DNA from: an uncultured Eubacteriales bacterium
GTDB taxonomy: Bacteria; Bacillota; Clostridia; Oscillospirales; Acutalibacteraceae
Reading direction: 5' to 3'
Assembly: GCA_934463035.1 (NCBI GenBank)
Contig: CAKSIG010000001.1
Location: forward strand, 124,001-188,000
Length of the DNA stretch: 64,000 nt
Positions within the stretch are counted from its first letter, which is position 1. The number at the start of each line of letters is the position of its first letter. The notes below the pieces were generated by a model, which saw nothing but the letters and a program-made list of their open reading frames with translations, was not told the origin of the DNA and did not search any database. A program made the translations under genes and the position numbers. Of the stretch, positions 34,319 to 43,847 are shown piece by piece.

Positions 34319-35131
34319 TATATCTTTTAACGCATTATTCATTTCGTTATAAACAATCTCGCCGAGTTCGTTGGTGTGAAGACTCTCAAACTGTTCGGGG
34401 TTTATCACGTCAAGCACACGGAACTCTATATCGGTTTTTTTGATTATAACCCTGCGCGGAATTGCGCGGGTATTGTTTATCACGCACACCGCTATCGGAG
34501 CGTGCGCCTTATAAGCTATTTTAAAAGCACCGTTTCTGAGCGGTAAAAGCTCGCAGGTTTTGCTTGTGTATCCCTCGGGGAAAAGCCCTATTGACGCCTT
34601 ATCCTCCTTCAAAAGCCTCGACGCGGATATTATGGTTTTTGCCGCCTCTCTGTTGTTCTCCCTGTCTATCGGCAGGCAATACAGCTTGTGCATTATTTTA
34701 CCGATAAACGGCATTGTTTTATATATTTCTTTCTTGCCTATAAACCCAAGCTCTGCGTTCGGCAGTACGGACATTATCATTATCGGGTCAAAATCGTGCT
34801 GATGATTGCAGACAAGCAAGAACCTTGTGTTCTCGGGCAGTTTTTCAACTCCGCTTGCGTTGACCTTAACTCTGCACAGTTTTAAAAGCAGAGGAATGGT
34901 TATATTAACGGCAAAACGGTAATATTTTGCACCGCGTTCGGCAGGCGAATTGACGTTTACAAAAGCCACCGAAAGCGCAAAAATTGCAAGGTGAAGAATA
35001 ACAAGCCCTATAAAAAAGCCGACAAACAGCAGCGGAACCAGCCACCACGAATAACTCTCGCGCAGAACGGCAAAGAATATATCCGAAACAGGTATAAGCA
35101 CCGCGCTCAACACAAGATAAACATAAAACAC
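34304..35131 (-). CDS. plsC: 1-acyl-glycerol-3-phosphate acyltransferase
   Basis: 275 aa. N-terminal TM segments (two, about 5-27 and 33-57). The acyltransferase motif I NHQHDFDP (H-x4-D) and motif FPEGYTS are present. It transfers an acyl group to the sn-2 position to make phosphatidic acid. The GTG at 35131 was chosen because AGGTG sits six bases upstream; a GTG at 35140 is inside that site. The small Cys-rich gene at 35147 is immediately upstream. Confidence 0.88.
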   Translation of the reverse strand: MFYVYLVLSAVLIPVSDIFFAVLRESYSWWLVPLLFVGFFIGLVILHLAIFALSVAFVNVNSPAERGAKYYRFAVNITIPLLLKLCRVKVNASGVEKLPENTRFLLVCNHQHDFDPIMIMSVLPNAELGFIGKKEIYKTMPFIGKIMHKLYCLPIDRENNREAAKTIISASRLLKEDKASIGLFPEGYTSKTCELLPLRNGAFKIAYKAHAPIAVCVINNTRAIPRRVIIKKTDIEFRVLDVINPEQFESLHTNELGEIVYNEMNNALKDIRKEC

Positions 35132-35146
35132 ACAAATCACCTGTTC

Positions 35147-35326
35147 TTAATTTTGTTTTCTGACTATACCGTACTCGTCATAAAGGTTAAAATAGGGGCA
35201 GTCAAAGGTCTGTGAGGATAAAAATCTGCGCATTTCGTCCTCGTCAAGTTCCATATCGCAGTACCAACATTCGCTTTCATCGTCAAAACAGTAGTTGGCA
35301 CAGCTTTCACAGTTAGTCGCCGACAT
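35147..35326 (-). CDS. Small Cys-rich protein, DUF6472-like (59 aa)
   Basis: A 59-aa protein with CESCANYCFDDE near its start, WYCDMELDEDEMRRF in the middle and CPYF...DEYGIVRKQ at the end. Cysteines occur as C-x2-C, then C-x-x-C-like pairs, suggesting a metal site. I recall short clostridial proteins of this pattern as DUF6472. Its start overlaps the end of the CmpB-like gene by 14 bases, so the two are coupled. Function unknown. Confidence 0.75.
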   Translation of the reverse strand: MSATNCESCANYCFDDESECWYCDMELDEDEMRRFLSSQTFDCPYFNLYDEYGIVRKQN

Positions 35327-36152
35327 TTTGATTTCCGTCCTTATCCGTTTTTTTGAGTACCGCTATACGTTCAAACACATTTTTATATCTGCCGTTTTTA
35401 AGCCGCGGAAAAGCCTTAAATATACGTTTATGTACTATGTTTTCGCTCATAATCCGTTTATATTCGGCGGCTTTGGCGTCATACTCCGCTTTAAGCTCGT
35501 CGAGCTTCGGCTTTTTGCCGTCAACAAATTCCTCGCCTTTTTCACGCGCGGTAATTGCTTTATCGCTCACGTTCTCGCCTATTTTATCGGAAAGAGAATT
35601 GAGCATTTTTTCAACTTCAAGCATAGCGTTAAGTTTTTTGGGGAGCTTTAACAGTTCTATAAGCGTTATCACGAAATCCGCAACAAACATAACCGCAAAA
35701 ACCGCAAGCAAGACAGTTCCGAGGACTATTGGCGTTTTGCTTATAATAAGGTATATGAACGGGTGGACACCGCCTATTATAAAGGCGGCGGCAAGACCCC
35801 ACAAAATGCTGAATTTAAGGCAGACATATCCCTTTATGTTAAAGGGCATATTGCTGTAATCCCACCATTTGTCGTGGAAGAATTTTTCAAGCACAAAACC
35901 CGTTACAAACTCCAATGCGGTAGTAAGCACAGCCGCGCCCAAAAACAGCAGTAACACATTTTTTCTGAGCGGCCACAGCACAACGACAACGGCGAGCATA
36001 CCGAAGCCGTATATCGGGCAAACGGGACCGTTTAAAAAACCGCGGTTTACGAATTTTCCCTGATTGACGGCGGCGAAAGCAACCTCGCTTACCCAACCGA
36101 GAAAGGCGTATATAAGAAATATCCAAACCGCCTCATATAAATTTACAGGCAT
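35313..36152 (-). CDS. CmpB-like multi-pass membrane protein (putative ABC permease family)
   Basis: 279 aa with five to six TM segments in the first ~170 residues, including GFLNGPVCPIYGFGM and a KWWDYSNMPFNIKGYVCL loop, which mark the PF06541 (ABC_trans_CmpB) family. The C-terminal ~90 residues are a charged coiled-coil. It is named as a permease only because of family annotation; no ATPase lies nearby. Function unclear. Confidence 0.8.
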   Translation of the reverse strand: MPVNLYEAVWIFLIYAFLGWVSEVAFAAVNQGKFVNRGFLNGPVCPIYGFGMLAVVVVLWPLRKNVLLLFLGAAVLTTALEFVTGFVLEKFFHDKWWDYSNMPFNIKGYVCLKFSILWGLAAAFIIGGVHPFIYLIISKTPIVLGTVLLAVFAVMFVADFVITLIELLKLPKKLNAMLEVEKMLNSLSDKIGENVSDKAITAREKGEEFVDGKKPKLDELKAEYDAKAAEYKRIMSENIVHKRIFKAFPRLKNGRYKNVFERIAVLKKTDKDGNQNVGD

Positions 36153-36171
36153 TTTTTCTACCTCCTGTTTA

Positions 36172-37689
36172 CTATTCCTCGGTGTCGTCGGGAGTGTCCG
36201 TCGAAGTATTGTCCGATGATGTATCGGTTGAGGAATTGTCCTCCGACGAGGTGTTCGGCTCGCTGATCGACGAGCTTGATAACGGCGCCTCGCTGCTTGG
36301 AGAACTGCTCGGTTCGCTCGATGAAACAGACGGCGTTATATTCGAGCTTGATGACGACGGTGCAGTCGACGAGGTTTGCGGTTTTGACTGCGTACTGCTT
36401 TGGGTTGATGAAGAAGACGTATTTCCGCTGCTTGAACCGCGTTTTGCATACCAATCGTTCTTTTCGACGCCGTTTTGCTCGATATAATCCTCAGGCTTTA
36501 TATCGTCATAAATAAAGGCATGGATAATTTTTGAAGCGTAGTCAAGGTCGTAGTATATGCAGGAGCCGTAGCCGCTTACGGTCTTGGACGGCATCTGATA
36601 TTTGTCAAGCGGAACGCGGGTCTGCTCAAACTTAGGCGATTTTAAAAGCACGTTTGTGGCAAGCCCCATTATTTCGGTGTAGGAAAGCGAGGTTTCACTG
36701 CACGGAATGAGCGCCTTTGCGAGTTTAACATATTTCTTTGCCGAAAGCGTTGTCGCCTTATTGAAAAGCTGTTCCATAACGTAACGCTGTCTGTCGGTAC
36801 GTCCCTGATCGTTGTTGGTGCCCTCAATATTTGCGGCGTGGCGTATACGCGCATAGGCAACAGCCTGCACGCCGTTAAGGTGATGCTCGCCTGCGCTTGA
36901 AATGAAATACGGCGTCGGGTCGATACCCATATATCCGCACTGCTCCATTATCATACCGTTTATACCGAAGTTTACGCTTTTGCCGTTTTCCCTGCCCATA
37001 ACGTTGATTTCACCGTCGGCAAGGGTCACGTCAATACCGCCGACAGCGTCTATAATATCGGTCATACCGTAAAAATTGACTGTGGCGTATTCCGATATAT
37101 CAAGACCGAATATTGTGTTAAGGGTCTTAATAGCAAGCTCGGGTCCGCCTTTTGAATAGGCGCTGTTTATCTTGCCGTAGACGGTTTTGCCGTCCTTGGT
37201 TATCGGCACAAGCGAATCACGCATAACCGAAATTACCTTTATTACCTTGGTTTCGGTGTTGATACTCAGTATCATTATACTGTCGGACAGACCCTTAAAC
37301 GACTTGGGATCGCGCGAGTCAATACCGAACAGAGCGACGTTGACTATCTTACTGTCTATCACGTTTTTAAAACCGAGGTCGTCGGGATCCCTTGTAATAT
37401 CGTTATAATTATAATTGAATATTATTCGGAAAGCGCCGAAAGCAACAGCAATGACAAGCAAAACCGAAGCTACTGAAATTATAGTTCTTTTCTGCCACTT
37501 CTTGCGCGCGTGCCACCAATCGCCTATTTTCTGAAAAAATCCCGAAATTCCGCGTTTTTTCTTGCGGTAATGCTTGGTACCGCCGCCGTAATAATGGCTG
37601 TCGCTCATTATATCCTCAAAGCCGTCGTCCTCAAAGCTGAATCCCTCGTTATTTATTTCGTTTTCTTTATTATAGAATTTATCGTCCAT
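36172..37689 (-). CDS. LytR-CpsA-Psr (LCP) family cell-wall polymer ligase
   Basis: 505 aa. A cytoplasmic basic/acidic tail leads to one TM helix (about 70-92), then an LCP domain (about 120-340) with ALFGIDSRD and ISVMRDSLVPI motifs, YARIRH and GGPELAIKTLN. The last ~70 residues are Ser/Thr-rich with Asp, a wall-spanning linker. It should attach teichoic-acid-like or other glycopolymers to peptidoglycan. ATG at 37689 preferred (GGGTG 5 bases upstream). Confidence 0.93.
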   Translation of the reverse strand: MDDKFYNKENEINNEGFSFEDDGFEDIMSDSHYYGGGTKHYRKKKRGISGFFQKIGDWWHARKKWQKRTIISVASVLLVIAVAFGAFRIIFNYNYNDITRDPDDLGFKNVIDSKIVNVALFGIDSRDPKSFKGLSDSIMILSINTETKVIKVISVMRDSLVPITKDGKTVYGKINSAYSKGGPELAIKTLNTIFGLDISEYATVNFYGMTDIIDAVGGIDVTLADGEINVMGRENGKSVNFGINGMIMEQCGYMGIDPTPYFISSAGEHHLNGVQAVAYARIRHAANIEGTNNDQGRTDRQRYVMEQLFNKATTLSAKKYVKLAKALIPCSETSLSYTEIMGLATNVLLKSPKFEQTRVPLDKYQMPSKTVSGYGSCIYYDLDYASKIIHAFIYDDIKPEDYIEQNGVEKNDWYAKRGSSSGNTSSSSTQSSTQSKPQTSSTAPSSSSSNITPSVSSSEPSSSPSSEAPLSSSSISEPNTSSEDNSSTDTSSDNTSTDTPDDTEE

Positions 37690-37711
37690 ATTCACACCCA
37701 AATCGAATAGA

Positions 37712-38539
37712 TTATCCCCTGATTAATTCTTTATATATATCACTCTTTTTTATTCCGCTTTGCGCCGCCGCCTCACGCGCCGCCGCAGATGCCGAATCTC
37801 CGCCCGCCGCAAGCTCCTTCGCAAGCGCCACGGCGTCTTCAAGTGTATATTCCCTGTTTTCCTCTCCGTCAAATCCCGAAACTATTATAACATATTCGCC
37901 GCGCGGAGTGTTTTCACCGTAAAACTCCGCCGCCGCAGAAAGCGTTGTTCTTTCAACCGTTTCGTGCAGCTTGGTAAGTTCCTTTACAAGCGCTATATCC
38001 CTGTCGCCGAAAAAGCTGAGCATATCTTTAAGCGTTGCGGGCAGTTTATGCGGCGCTTCATAGAAGATCATCGTTCGTTTTTCTTTTACAAGCTCTCTTA
38101 AATGCTCCCGTCTTGACGGTTTGTTCACCGACAAAAAGCCCTCAAAGCAAAAACGTCCGCTCGGCATACCCGAAATTGCAAGCGCGGTCACAAGCGCGCT
38201 GGGTCCCGGCACCGACTCAACGGGAATACCGTTTTCGTAGGCGAGCCTTACAAGGTCTTCGCCCGGGTCGGATATTGCGGGCATACCCGCGTCGGACACA
38301 ACGGCGCAGTTCTCACCGCGCAAAATACGTTCTATTATCGCTCCGCCGCGGTCATTCTTATTATGCTCATAATATGAGAGCATTTCTTTCTTAATTCCGA
38401 AATGATTAAGAAGTTTTACCGTAACCCGAGTATCCTCGGCGGCTATAAAGTCAACCTTTTCAAGCGTTTCGGCTGCTCTCGGACTGAAATCCGAAAGATT
38501 GCCTATCGGCGTACCCACAACATAGAGCTTTCCCGACAT
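37712..38539 (-). CDS. rsmI: 16S rRNA (cytidine(1402)-2'-O)-methyltransferase
   Basis: 275 aa, full length. It has VGTPIGNLSDFS at the start, AAEDTR, SDAGMPAISDPG and FEGFL, the tetrapyrrole methylase-like fold of RsmI. It methylates the ribose of C1402 in the decoding centre using S-adenosylmethionine. Overlaps trmN6 by one base. Confidence 0.94.
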   Translation of the reverse strand: MSGKLYVVGTPIGNLSDFSPRAAETLEKVDFIAAEDTRVTVKLLNHFGIKKEMLSYYEHNKNDRGGAIIERILRGENCAVVSDAGMPAISDPGEDLVRLAYENGIPVESVPGPSALVTALAISGMPSGRFCFEGFLSVNKPSRREHLRELVKEKRTMIFYEAPHKLPATLKDMLSFFGDRDIALVKELTKLHETVERTTLSAAAEFYGENTPRGEYVIIVSGFDGEENREYTLEDAVALAKELAAGGDSASAAAREAAAQSGIKKSDIYKELIRG

Positions 38540-39273
38540 TATAAATACGCCTCCTTATATGCTCCGTAAATATTTTTCATTTCCTCGGACAGTTCGCCGT
38601 TTTGCTCAATATAAAGCGTCGGCTGTATCCTAAGACCTTTTTTTGCACACTTTTTGCCCTCTAACAACACCAGCCACGGCTCCTCGCCTATCCGCTGGCA
38701 GACAAGCCTTAGCCTTTTCGGCTCGCAGTCATACTGCGACATAAGCGACATAAGCTCGCAAAGCCTTTCTGGGCGGTGGCACATACAAAGCCTGCCCGAT
38801 GTTTGCAAAAGTTTTGCCGACACCCTTACTATATCTTCAAGCGTGCAGGCGACCTCATGCCTTGCGACGGCGTGAACGCTGTTGGGATTTTTAAGACCCG
38901 CATTTGGTGCCTTATAAGGCGGATTGCAGGTAACGAGCGTGTGACAGCCGAATTCCAGCTTACCTTTAAGGTCGTTTAAATTGCTTTCGATAAGTTTAAA
39001 ATTATCAATTTCAAGCTCGCGGCTTGTCCTTTCGGCAAGCGACACGGCTTCGCCGCTTATATCAACGCCGACAGCCGACGAAAGCAGTCCGTCCCTCAGC
39101 ATAATAAGCGGTATAATACCGCAGCCCGTTCCGAGATCGACCATTCGGTCTTTTTTCCGCGCCGAAGCGAAATTGCTTAAAACTACCGCGTCGGTTCCGA
39201 ATGTATGATTGTCGGAAACGTTAATATGAAACCCTTTGCCGAGCGGTTCGCGCCTTATCAGCTGCGGCTCCAT
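38539..39273 (-). CDS. trmN6: tRNA1(Val) (adenine(37)-N6)-methyltransferase-like
   Basis: 244 aa. Rossmann methyltransferase with DLGTGCGIIPL (SAM loop) and the catalytic TCNPPYKAP. The C-terminus is basic. Matches the YfiC/TrmN6 group in length and motif order. Its start overlaps the end of cysS by 16 bases, and rsmI starts at its last base; rsmI beside trmN6 is a common Firmicutes order. Confidence 0.88.
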   Translation of the reverse strand: MEPQLIRREPLGKGFHINVSDNHTFGTDAVVLSNFASARKKDRMVDLGTGCGIIPLIMLRDGLLSSAVGVDISGEAVSLAERTSRELEIDNFKLIESNLNDLKGKLEFGCHTLVTCNPPYKAPNAGLKNPNSVHAVARHEVACTLEDIVRVSAKLLQTSGRLCMCHRPERLCELMSLMSQYDCEPKRLRLVCQRIGEEPWLVLLEGKKCAKKGLRIQPTLYIEQNGELSEEMKNIYGAYKEAYL

Positions 39274-40637
39274 TTTACACCCTGCGGAGTATCTTCAAGC
39301 GTGATACCCATTTCTTTGAGCTTATCGCGTATTGCGTCCGCCGTCTTAAAGTCCTTAGCTTTTCTTGCGGCTGTGCGCTCCTCTATCAGCTTTTCAACCT
39401 CGCTGTCAAGATCTTTTGAACCGCGGTTATACACAAGTCCCAAAACGTAAGCCAGAGTATCAAATTCCTCGGCGCATGCCTCAATAGCCGCTTTTTCGCT
39501 GTTGGTAGCTATAAACGTATTTATATCTCTTACAAGATTAAAGAGAGCCGCCATCGCGTCGGCGGTGTTAAGATCGTCCTCCATAGCGGCGATAAATTCT
39601 TCTTCGCGCTTTTTAAGAAACTCGGGAGCCTTGCCGCCTTCCGCCGCGTTCTGCAACGCAAAATCTATATTATCACGGCAGGTATAAAGCCTTTCAAGCG
39701 CATTCTTCGCCTGCTCAATAATATCAATGGAATAGTTTATCGGACTTCTGTACTGCGATGAAATCATCAAATAACGTATCGGCTCGTAGCCGTAAGTATT
39801 TGCTACATCGCGGACGGTAAAGAAATTGTTAAGCGATTTTGACATCTTGTGATTGTCAACGTTGATAAATCCGTTGTGCATCCAATAATGCGCAAATTCA
39901 CAGCCGTTGGCGCACTCGCTCTGCGCTATTTCGTTTTCGTGGTGCGGGAAGATAAGGTCAAGACCGCCGCAGTGTATATCAATGGTCCTTCCGAGGTATC
40001 TGCCGGCCATAGCGGAACATTCTATATGCCAGCCGGGTCTTCCGTCGCCCCAAGGCGACGGCCAATAGGGCTCGCCGGGTTTTGCGCCTTTCCAAAGGCA
40101 GAAATCCATCGGGTCTTCCTTTATTTCGGCAACGCCTATTCTTGCGCCTGCTTCAAGCTCTTCAAGCGGCTGATGAGAGAGCTTGCCGTATTCCTTGAAC
40201 TTTTTGGCGCGGAAATAAACGTCGCCGCCCGATTCATAAGCATAGCCTTTTTCCGCAAGTACGGATATAATGCGCTGAATTTCACCAATATTTTCGGTAG
40301 CGCGCGGGTGAACCGTGGCTTCCCTTATATTAAGCCCGTGAGCGTCGGTCCAAAATTCCTTTATATATCTTTCGGCAACCTCGGGAACGGTTATACCCTC
40401 CTCGTTTGCCTTTTTTATCAGTTTATCGTCTATATCGGTAAAGTTCTGAACAAACTCGACCTTATATCCGCGCCATTCAAGATAACGGCGAAGCACATCG
40501 AAAACGCAGAGCGGTCTTGCGTTTCCGATGTGAATATAGTTATATACCGTAGGGCCGCAGGCATAAATTTTTACGACCCCGTCGTTTATCGGTTTAAATT
40601 CGTCCTTTTGCCTTGTAAGGGTATTAAAAATCCTCAT
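39258..40637 (-). CDS. cysS: Cysteinyl-tRNA synthetase
   Basis: 459 aa, full length. Class I signatures IHIGNARP (HIGH) and HKMSKSLNNF (KMSKS) are intact, and the zinc ligands include CGPTVYN and CSAMAGRYLG. The start overlaps the end of cysE by 4 bases, the classic cysE-cysS order of Firmicutes. Charges tRNA(Cys). Confidence 0.97.
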   Translation of the reverse strand: MRIFNTLTRQKDEFKPINDGVVKIYACGPTVYNYIHIGNARPLCVFDVLRRYLEWRGYKVEFVQNFTDIDDKLIKKANEEGITVPEVAERYIKEFWTDAHGLNIREATVHPRATENIGEIQRIISVLAEKGYAYESGGDVYFRAKKFKEYGKLSHQPLEELEAGARIGVAEIKEDPMDFCLWKGAKPGEPYWPSPWGDGRPGWHIECSAMAGRYLGRTIDIHCGGLDLIFPHHENEIAQSECANGCEFAHYWMHNGFINVDNHKMSKSLNNFFTVRDVANTYGYEPIRYLMISSQYRSPINYSIDIIEQAKNALERLYTCRDNIDFALQNAAEGGKAPEFLKKREEEFIAAMEDDLNTADAMAALFNLVRDINTFIATNSEKAAIEACAEEFDTLAYVLGLVYNRGSKDLDSEVEKLIEERTAARKAKDFKTADAIRDKLKEMGITLEDTPQGVKWSRS

Positions 40638-41278
40638 TCTGACTCTCCTTTGAAATTGCTTATTATCTGTTCAAGCTCGTTCACCCTGCTTTCAAGGCAG
40701 TCGATCTTCTGCTGAACGGGATCGGGAATGTGTATCTGGTCAAGCGGCGGGCAGACCTTTTTACCATCCTGCCTTACCACTCTTGCGGGAACGCCGACAA
40801 CGGTTGAGTTCGGCGGAACCTCCTCCAAAACAACCGCACCCGCGGCAACCCTTGAATTATCGCCTATTTTAAACGGTCCCAAAACCTTTGCGCCCGCGCT
40901 TATCATAACATTGTTGCCGACAGTCGGGTGGCGTTTGCCGACGTCTTTTCCCGTGCCGCCGAGCGTAACGCCCTGATATATCAGCACATCGTCGCCTATT
41001 TCGGCTGTCTCGCCTATAACTATGCCCGTGCCGTGATCTATTACAAGACGTCTGCCGATAGTGGCGCCCGGGTGAATTTCAATACCCGTTTTCCTCACGG
41101 CGCGCTGTGAAACATAGCGGGCGAGAAAATGCAGACCGTGCGTGTGATAAAAATGCGCCCTGCGGTACATTCTTATCGCCTTTACGCCGGGATAAAGCAG
41201 AAATACCTCTATAAAACTGCGTGCGGCAGGGTCCCTGTCGCGCACTGCGTTGACGTCCTCGCGAAGTCTGTCAAACAC
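40634..41278 (-). CDS. cysE: Serine O-acetyltransferase
   Basis: 214 aa from the GTG at 41278 (GGGGG eight bases upstream). The N-terminal helical region has RLREDVNAV and RDPAA. The left-handed beta-helix has hexapeptide repeats and the HGTGIVIGE and GKRHPTVGN active-site motifs. It makes O-acetylserine, the precursor of cysteine, and is coupled to cysS. Confidence 0.95.
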   Translation of the reverse strand: MFDRLREDVNAVRDRDPAARSFIEVFLLYPGVKAIRMYRRAHFYHTHGLHFLARYVSQRAVRKTGIEIHPGATIGRRLVIDHGTGIVIGETAEIGDDVLIYQGVTLGGTGKDVGKRHPTVGNNVMISAGAKVLGPFKIGDNSRVAAGAVVLEEVPPNSTVVGVPARVVRQDGKKVCPPLDQIHIPDPVQQKIDCLESRVNELEQIISNFKGESE

Positions 41279-41311
41279 TTCGATAACCCCCAATTTTCCG
41301 AATTGAATATA

Positions 41312-41893
41312 TTATTTTGTAGGATCAATATACTCCTTACAGGCGAGAAAATAAATAACGCCCGATATAATACATAATACGGCGGAGATCCAGAAAAGTA
41401 CACTTATTATTACATCGCATAAGCTGACAAAAGACGCCGCGTTTATTCCGAGATCGTCAATAAGTATGTGAGCAAACAACGCAATACAAATTCCGACCAT
41501 CTGTGTAACGGTTTTCAGCTTGCCCCACATATTAGCGGCTATTACCTTGCCGCCGCTCGAAACAACAACGAGTCTCAAAGAGGATACCATAAATTCCCTG
41601 AAAAGAACTATGAACAGTATCCATGTTACCTGCCAGCCTATTCCGAGCTTTATAAACCCGAGAAAAGCGGCGGTCGTGAGCATTTTATCGGCAAGCGGGT
41701 CTAAAAATTTGCCGAAATCGGTTATCATATTGTATTTGCGCGCCATTTTTCCGTCTATCATATCGGTTAATGAAGCCGCGGCGAACAATATCAGCGACAC
41801 GGCGTAGTGATACGGAAAATCAATCATAAGCGCCGCCATAAATATCGGCGTTGCTATTATTCTTGCAATCGTAAGTTTATTCGGTGTATTCAT
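41312..41893 (-). CDS. pgsA: CDP-diacylglycerol-glycerol-3-phosphate 3-phosphatidyltransferase
   Basis: 193 aa with about five TM segments. The CDP-alcohol phosphotransferase motif is intact: DG-x2-AR-x8-G-x3-D-x3-D, in DGKMARKYNMITDFGKFLDP and LADK. It makes phosphatidylglycerol phosphate, the first step to phosphatidylglycerol. ATG overlaps the rimO stop (TGATG). Confidence 0.94.
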   Translation of the reverse strand: MNTPNKLTIARIIATPIFMAALMIDFPYHYAVSLILFAAASLTDMIDGKMARKYNMITDFGKFLDPLADKMLTTAAFLGFIKLGIGWQVTWILFIVLFREFMVSSLRLVVVSSGGKVIAANMWGKLKTVTQMVGICIALFAHILIDDLGINAASFVSLCDVIISVLFWISAVLCIISGVIYFLACKEYIDPTK

Positions 41894-43215
41894 CAGACCA
41901 ACTCTCCCAACAAATCATAATCTATGCAGTCGTTTACTTCAACCTTTACAAAATCGCCTATTTTAAGCTGACGCGGCGACATAAAGAATATCTTTCCGTC
42001 AACCTCGGGTGCGTCGGCAGGGGTTCTGCCGAAATAGCATTTAATATAATCGTCCCAGCCCTCTATAAGCACCTCGGTAACGGTTCCCTTGCGTTCCTCG
42101 TTCTTTTCGGCGGCTATGGTAAGCTGGCTTTCCATTATGTTTTCCATTCGGTCAACCTTTACCTGCTCGTCTATCTGGTCGGGGAACTCGGCGGCAGCCG
42201 TGCCCTCCTCTGCGGAGTAGGTAAAGCAGCCGAGCCTGTCAAACCGTTTTTCCTTTACAAACCTTGCAAGCTCGTTAAACTGTTCCTCGGTTTCACCTGG
42301 GAAGCCCGTTATAAGCGTGGTTCTAAGCGTAATATCGGGTATTTTCGTCCTTATTCTGTCAATCAGCTTTGAGAGCGCTTCGTAACTGCCCTGTCGGTTC
42401 ATTCTTTTAAGAATATCGGCGTTTACGTGCTGAATAGGTATATCAAGATAATTTACAAGTTTTGGTTCGCTTGAAATTGTTTCAAGCAGCTCGTCACTTA
42501 TGCGCTCGGGATATGTGTAAAGCGTGCGTATCCAATGCAGTCCCTCTATTTTGCAAAGCTGCTTTAAAAGCTCGGAAAGCATAGGCTTGCCGTAAATGTC
42601 CTCGCCGTAGGCGGTGGTGTCCTGCGCTACGACAACAAGCTCTTTCACGCCCCTGAAAGCGAGCTTGCGCGCTTCTTCAACGCAGTCTTCAATTTTGCGG
42701 CTGCGCATACGTCCTCTTATTTTCGGTATGGCGCAGTAGGTACAGCAGTTGTCGCACCCGTCGCCTATTTTAAGATACGTGCTGAACGGATAACCGCCTA
42801 AAATACGGTCGCAGTTCAAATCAAGCGCGTATTTATCGCCGTAGGTATTTTCGCGCTTGCCCTCAATAGCGGAGAGGACAATGTCGGCAATTTTACCGTT
42901 GGAGCCGATACCCACGCAGACGTCGACCTCGGGAATTTCCTCGGTAACATCGTCCTTATAGCGCTCGGCAAGGCAGCCCGTTACGATAAGCGCCTTGCAC
43001 CTGCCGTTTTTCTTATACTGCGCCGCTTCGAGAATGTTTTCAATAGCCTCTTTTTTGGCGTCCTCAATAAAGCCGCAGGTGTTTATTATAATTGCGTCCG
43101 CCTCGGCTTCCTCGGTGGATATTTCAAATCCGTTCTGCTTTAACGAGGCAAGCATCATTTCGGCGTCCACCTGATTTTTCGGACAGCCGAGCGATACCAT
43201 ACTTATCTTATACAT
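41893..43215 (-). CDS. rimO: Ribosomal protein S12 methylthiotransferase
   Basis: 440 aa. N-terminal UPF0004 domain (SLGCPKNQVDAE with a first Cys, NTCGFI, VTGCLAERY), radical-SAM C-x3-C-x2-C in CDNCCTYCAIPKIRG, and a C-terminal TRAM domain. RimO is distinguished from MiaB by SLGCPKNQVD. It adds a methylthio group to Asp89 of S12. Confidence 0.95.
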   Translation of the reverse strand: MYKISMVSLGCPKNQVDAEMMLASLKQNGFEISTEEAEADAIIINTCGFIEDAKKEAIENILEAAQYKKNGRCKALIVTGCLAERYKDDVTEEIPEVDVCVGIGSNGKIADIVLSAIEGKRENTYGDKYALDLNCDRILGGYPFSTYLKIGDGCDNCCTYCAIPKIRGRMRSRKIEDCVEEARKLAFRGVKELVVVAQDTTAYGEDIYGKPMLSELLKQLCKIEGLHWIRTLYTYPERISDELLETISSEPKLVNYLDIPIQHVNADILKRMNRQGSYEALSKLIDRIRTKIPDITLRTTLITGFPGETEEQFNELARFVKEKRFDRLGCFTYSAEEGTAAAEFPDQIDEQVKVDRMENIMESQLTIAAEKNEERKGTVTEVLIEGWDDYIKCYFGRTPADAPEVDGKIFFMSPRQLKIGDFVKVEVNDCIDYDLLGELV

Positions 43216-43217
43216 TA

Positions 43218-43847
43218 TTATTCCAAATCCTCACCGTATAATAATTCTTCACTGTATTTTTTAAGGGCGTCCCTCACCTTCCCGTAAGAAAAGCCTTTTC
43301 TTATGAGCGCGGCGTATACCTTTTGAACGCCGTTTTCGCCCTCTATTTTAGTGCGGTATTTTTTCGCTATCAGCGCGGCTATTTGTTCGCTCTCGTCGGC
43401 GTTTTCATTGTCAAGCGCCTCGGAAGCGATTTCCTTAGGCACGCCTTTGAGCATCATTTTGTAAGCCGCTTCACGTCTTGAAATATTACATTCGGCACAG
43501 CGCGCCGCAAAGTTTTCCGCAAACCTGCGGTCGTCTACAACGCCAAGCTCAGTCAGCCTTGCTATCACCGCCGCCGACGCTTTACATTCAAAACCCGCTT
43601 TTGTGAGTTTATCGTACAGCGCCTTGGCGGTATAGTCGTTTCGGTCAAGATACCACAGCGCGCGTGATTTTGTGCGCTCGTAATCCGACTCGTATTCAAG
43701 TTTTTCAATATCCTCGGCGCTAAGCTCAGAGCCTACGCCGAGCGCATTGTTTAAAAACACGTCGGTATCAATCTTGATTTCCGCGCCGTTGTCAAAGGCT
43801 ATAAGCATTAAATGCTTTTTTTCTTTGCTTACAGAAACTACCGTCAT
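43218..43847 (-). CDS. recX: Recombination regulator RecX
   Basis: 209 aa, tandem three-helix repeats with SRALWYLDRNDYTAKALYDKL, VVDDRRFAENFAARC and a last repeat KIEGENGVQKVYAALIRKGF. It inhibits or modulates RecA filaments. Its ATG overlaps the recA stop by one base (TAATG), a very common recA-recX arrangement. Confidence 0.92.
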   Translation of the reverse strand: MTVVSVSKEKKHLMLIAFDNGAEIKIDTDVFLNNALGVGSELSAEDIEKLEYESDYERTKSRALWYLDRNDYTAKALYDKLTKAGFECKASAAVIARLTELGVVDDRRFAENFAARCAECNISRREAAYKMMLKGVPKEIASEALDNENADESEQIAALIAKKYRTKIEGENGVQKVYAALIRKGFSYGKVRDALKKYSEELLYGEDLE

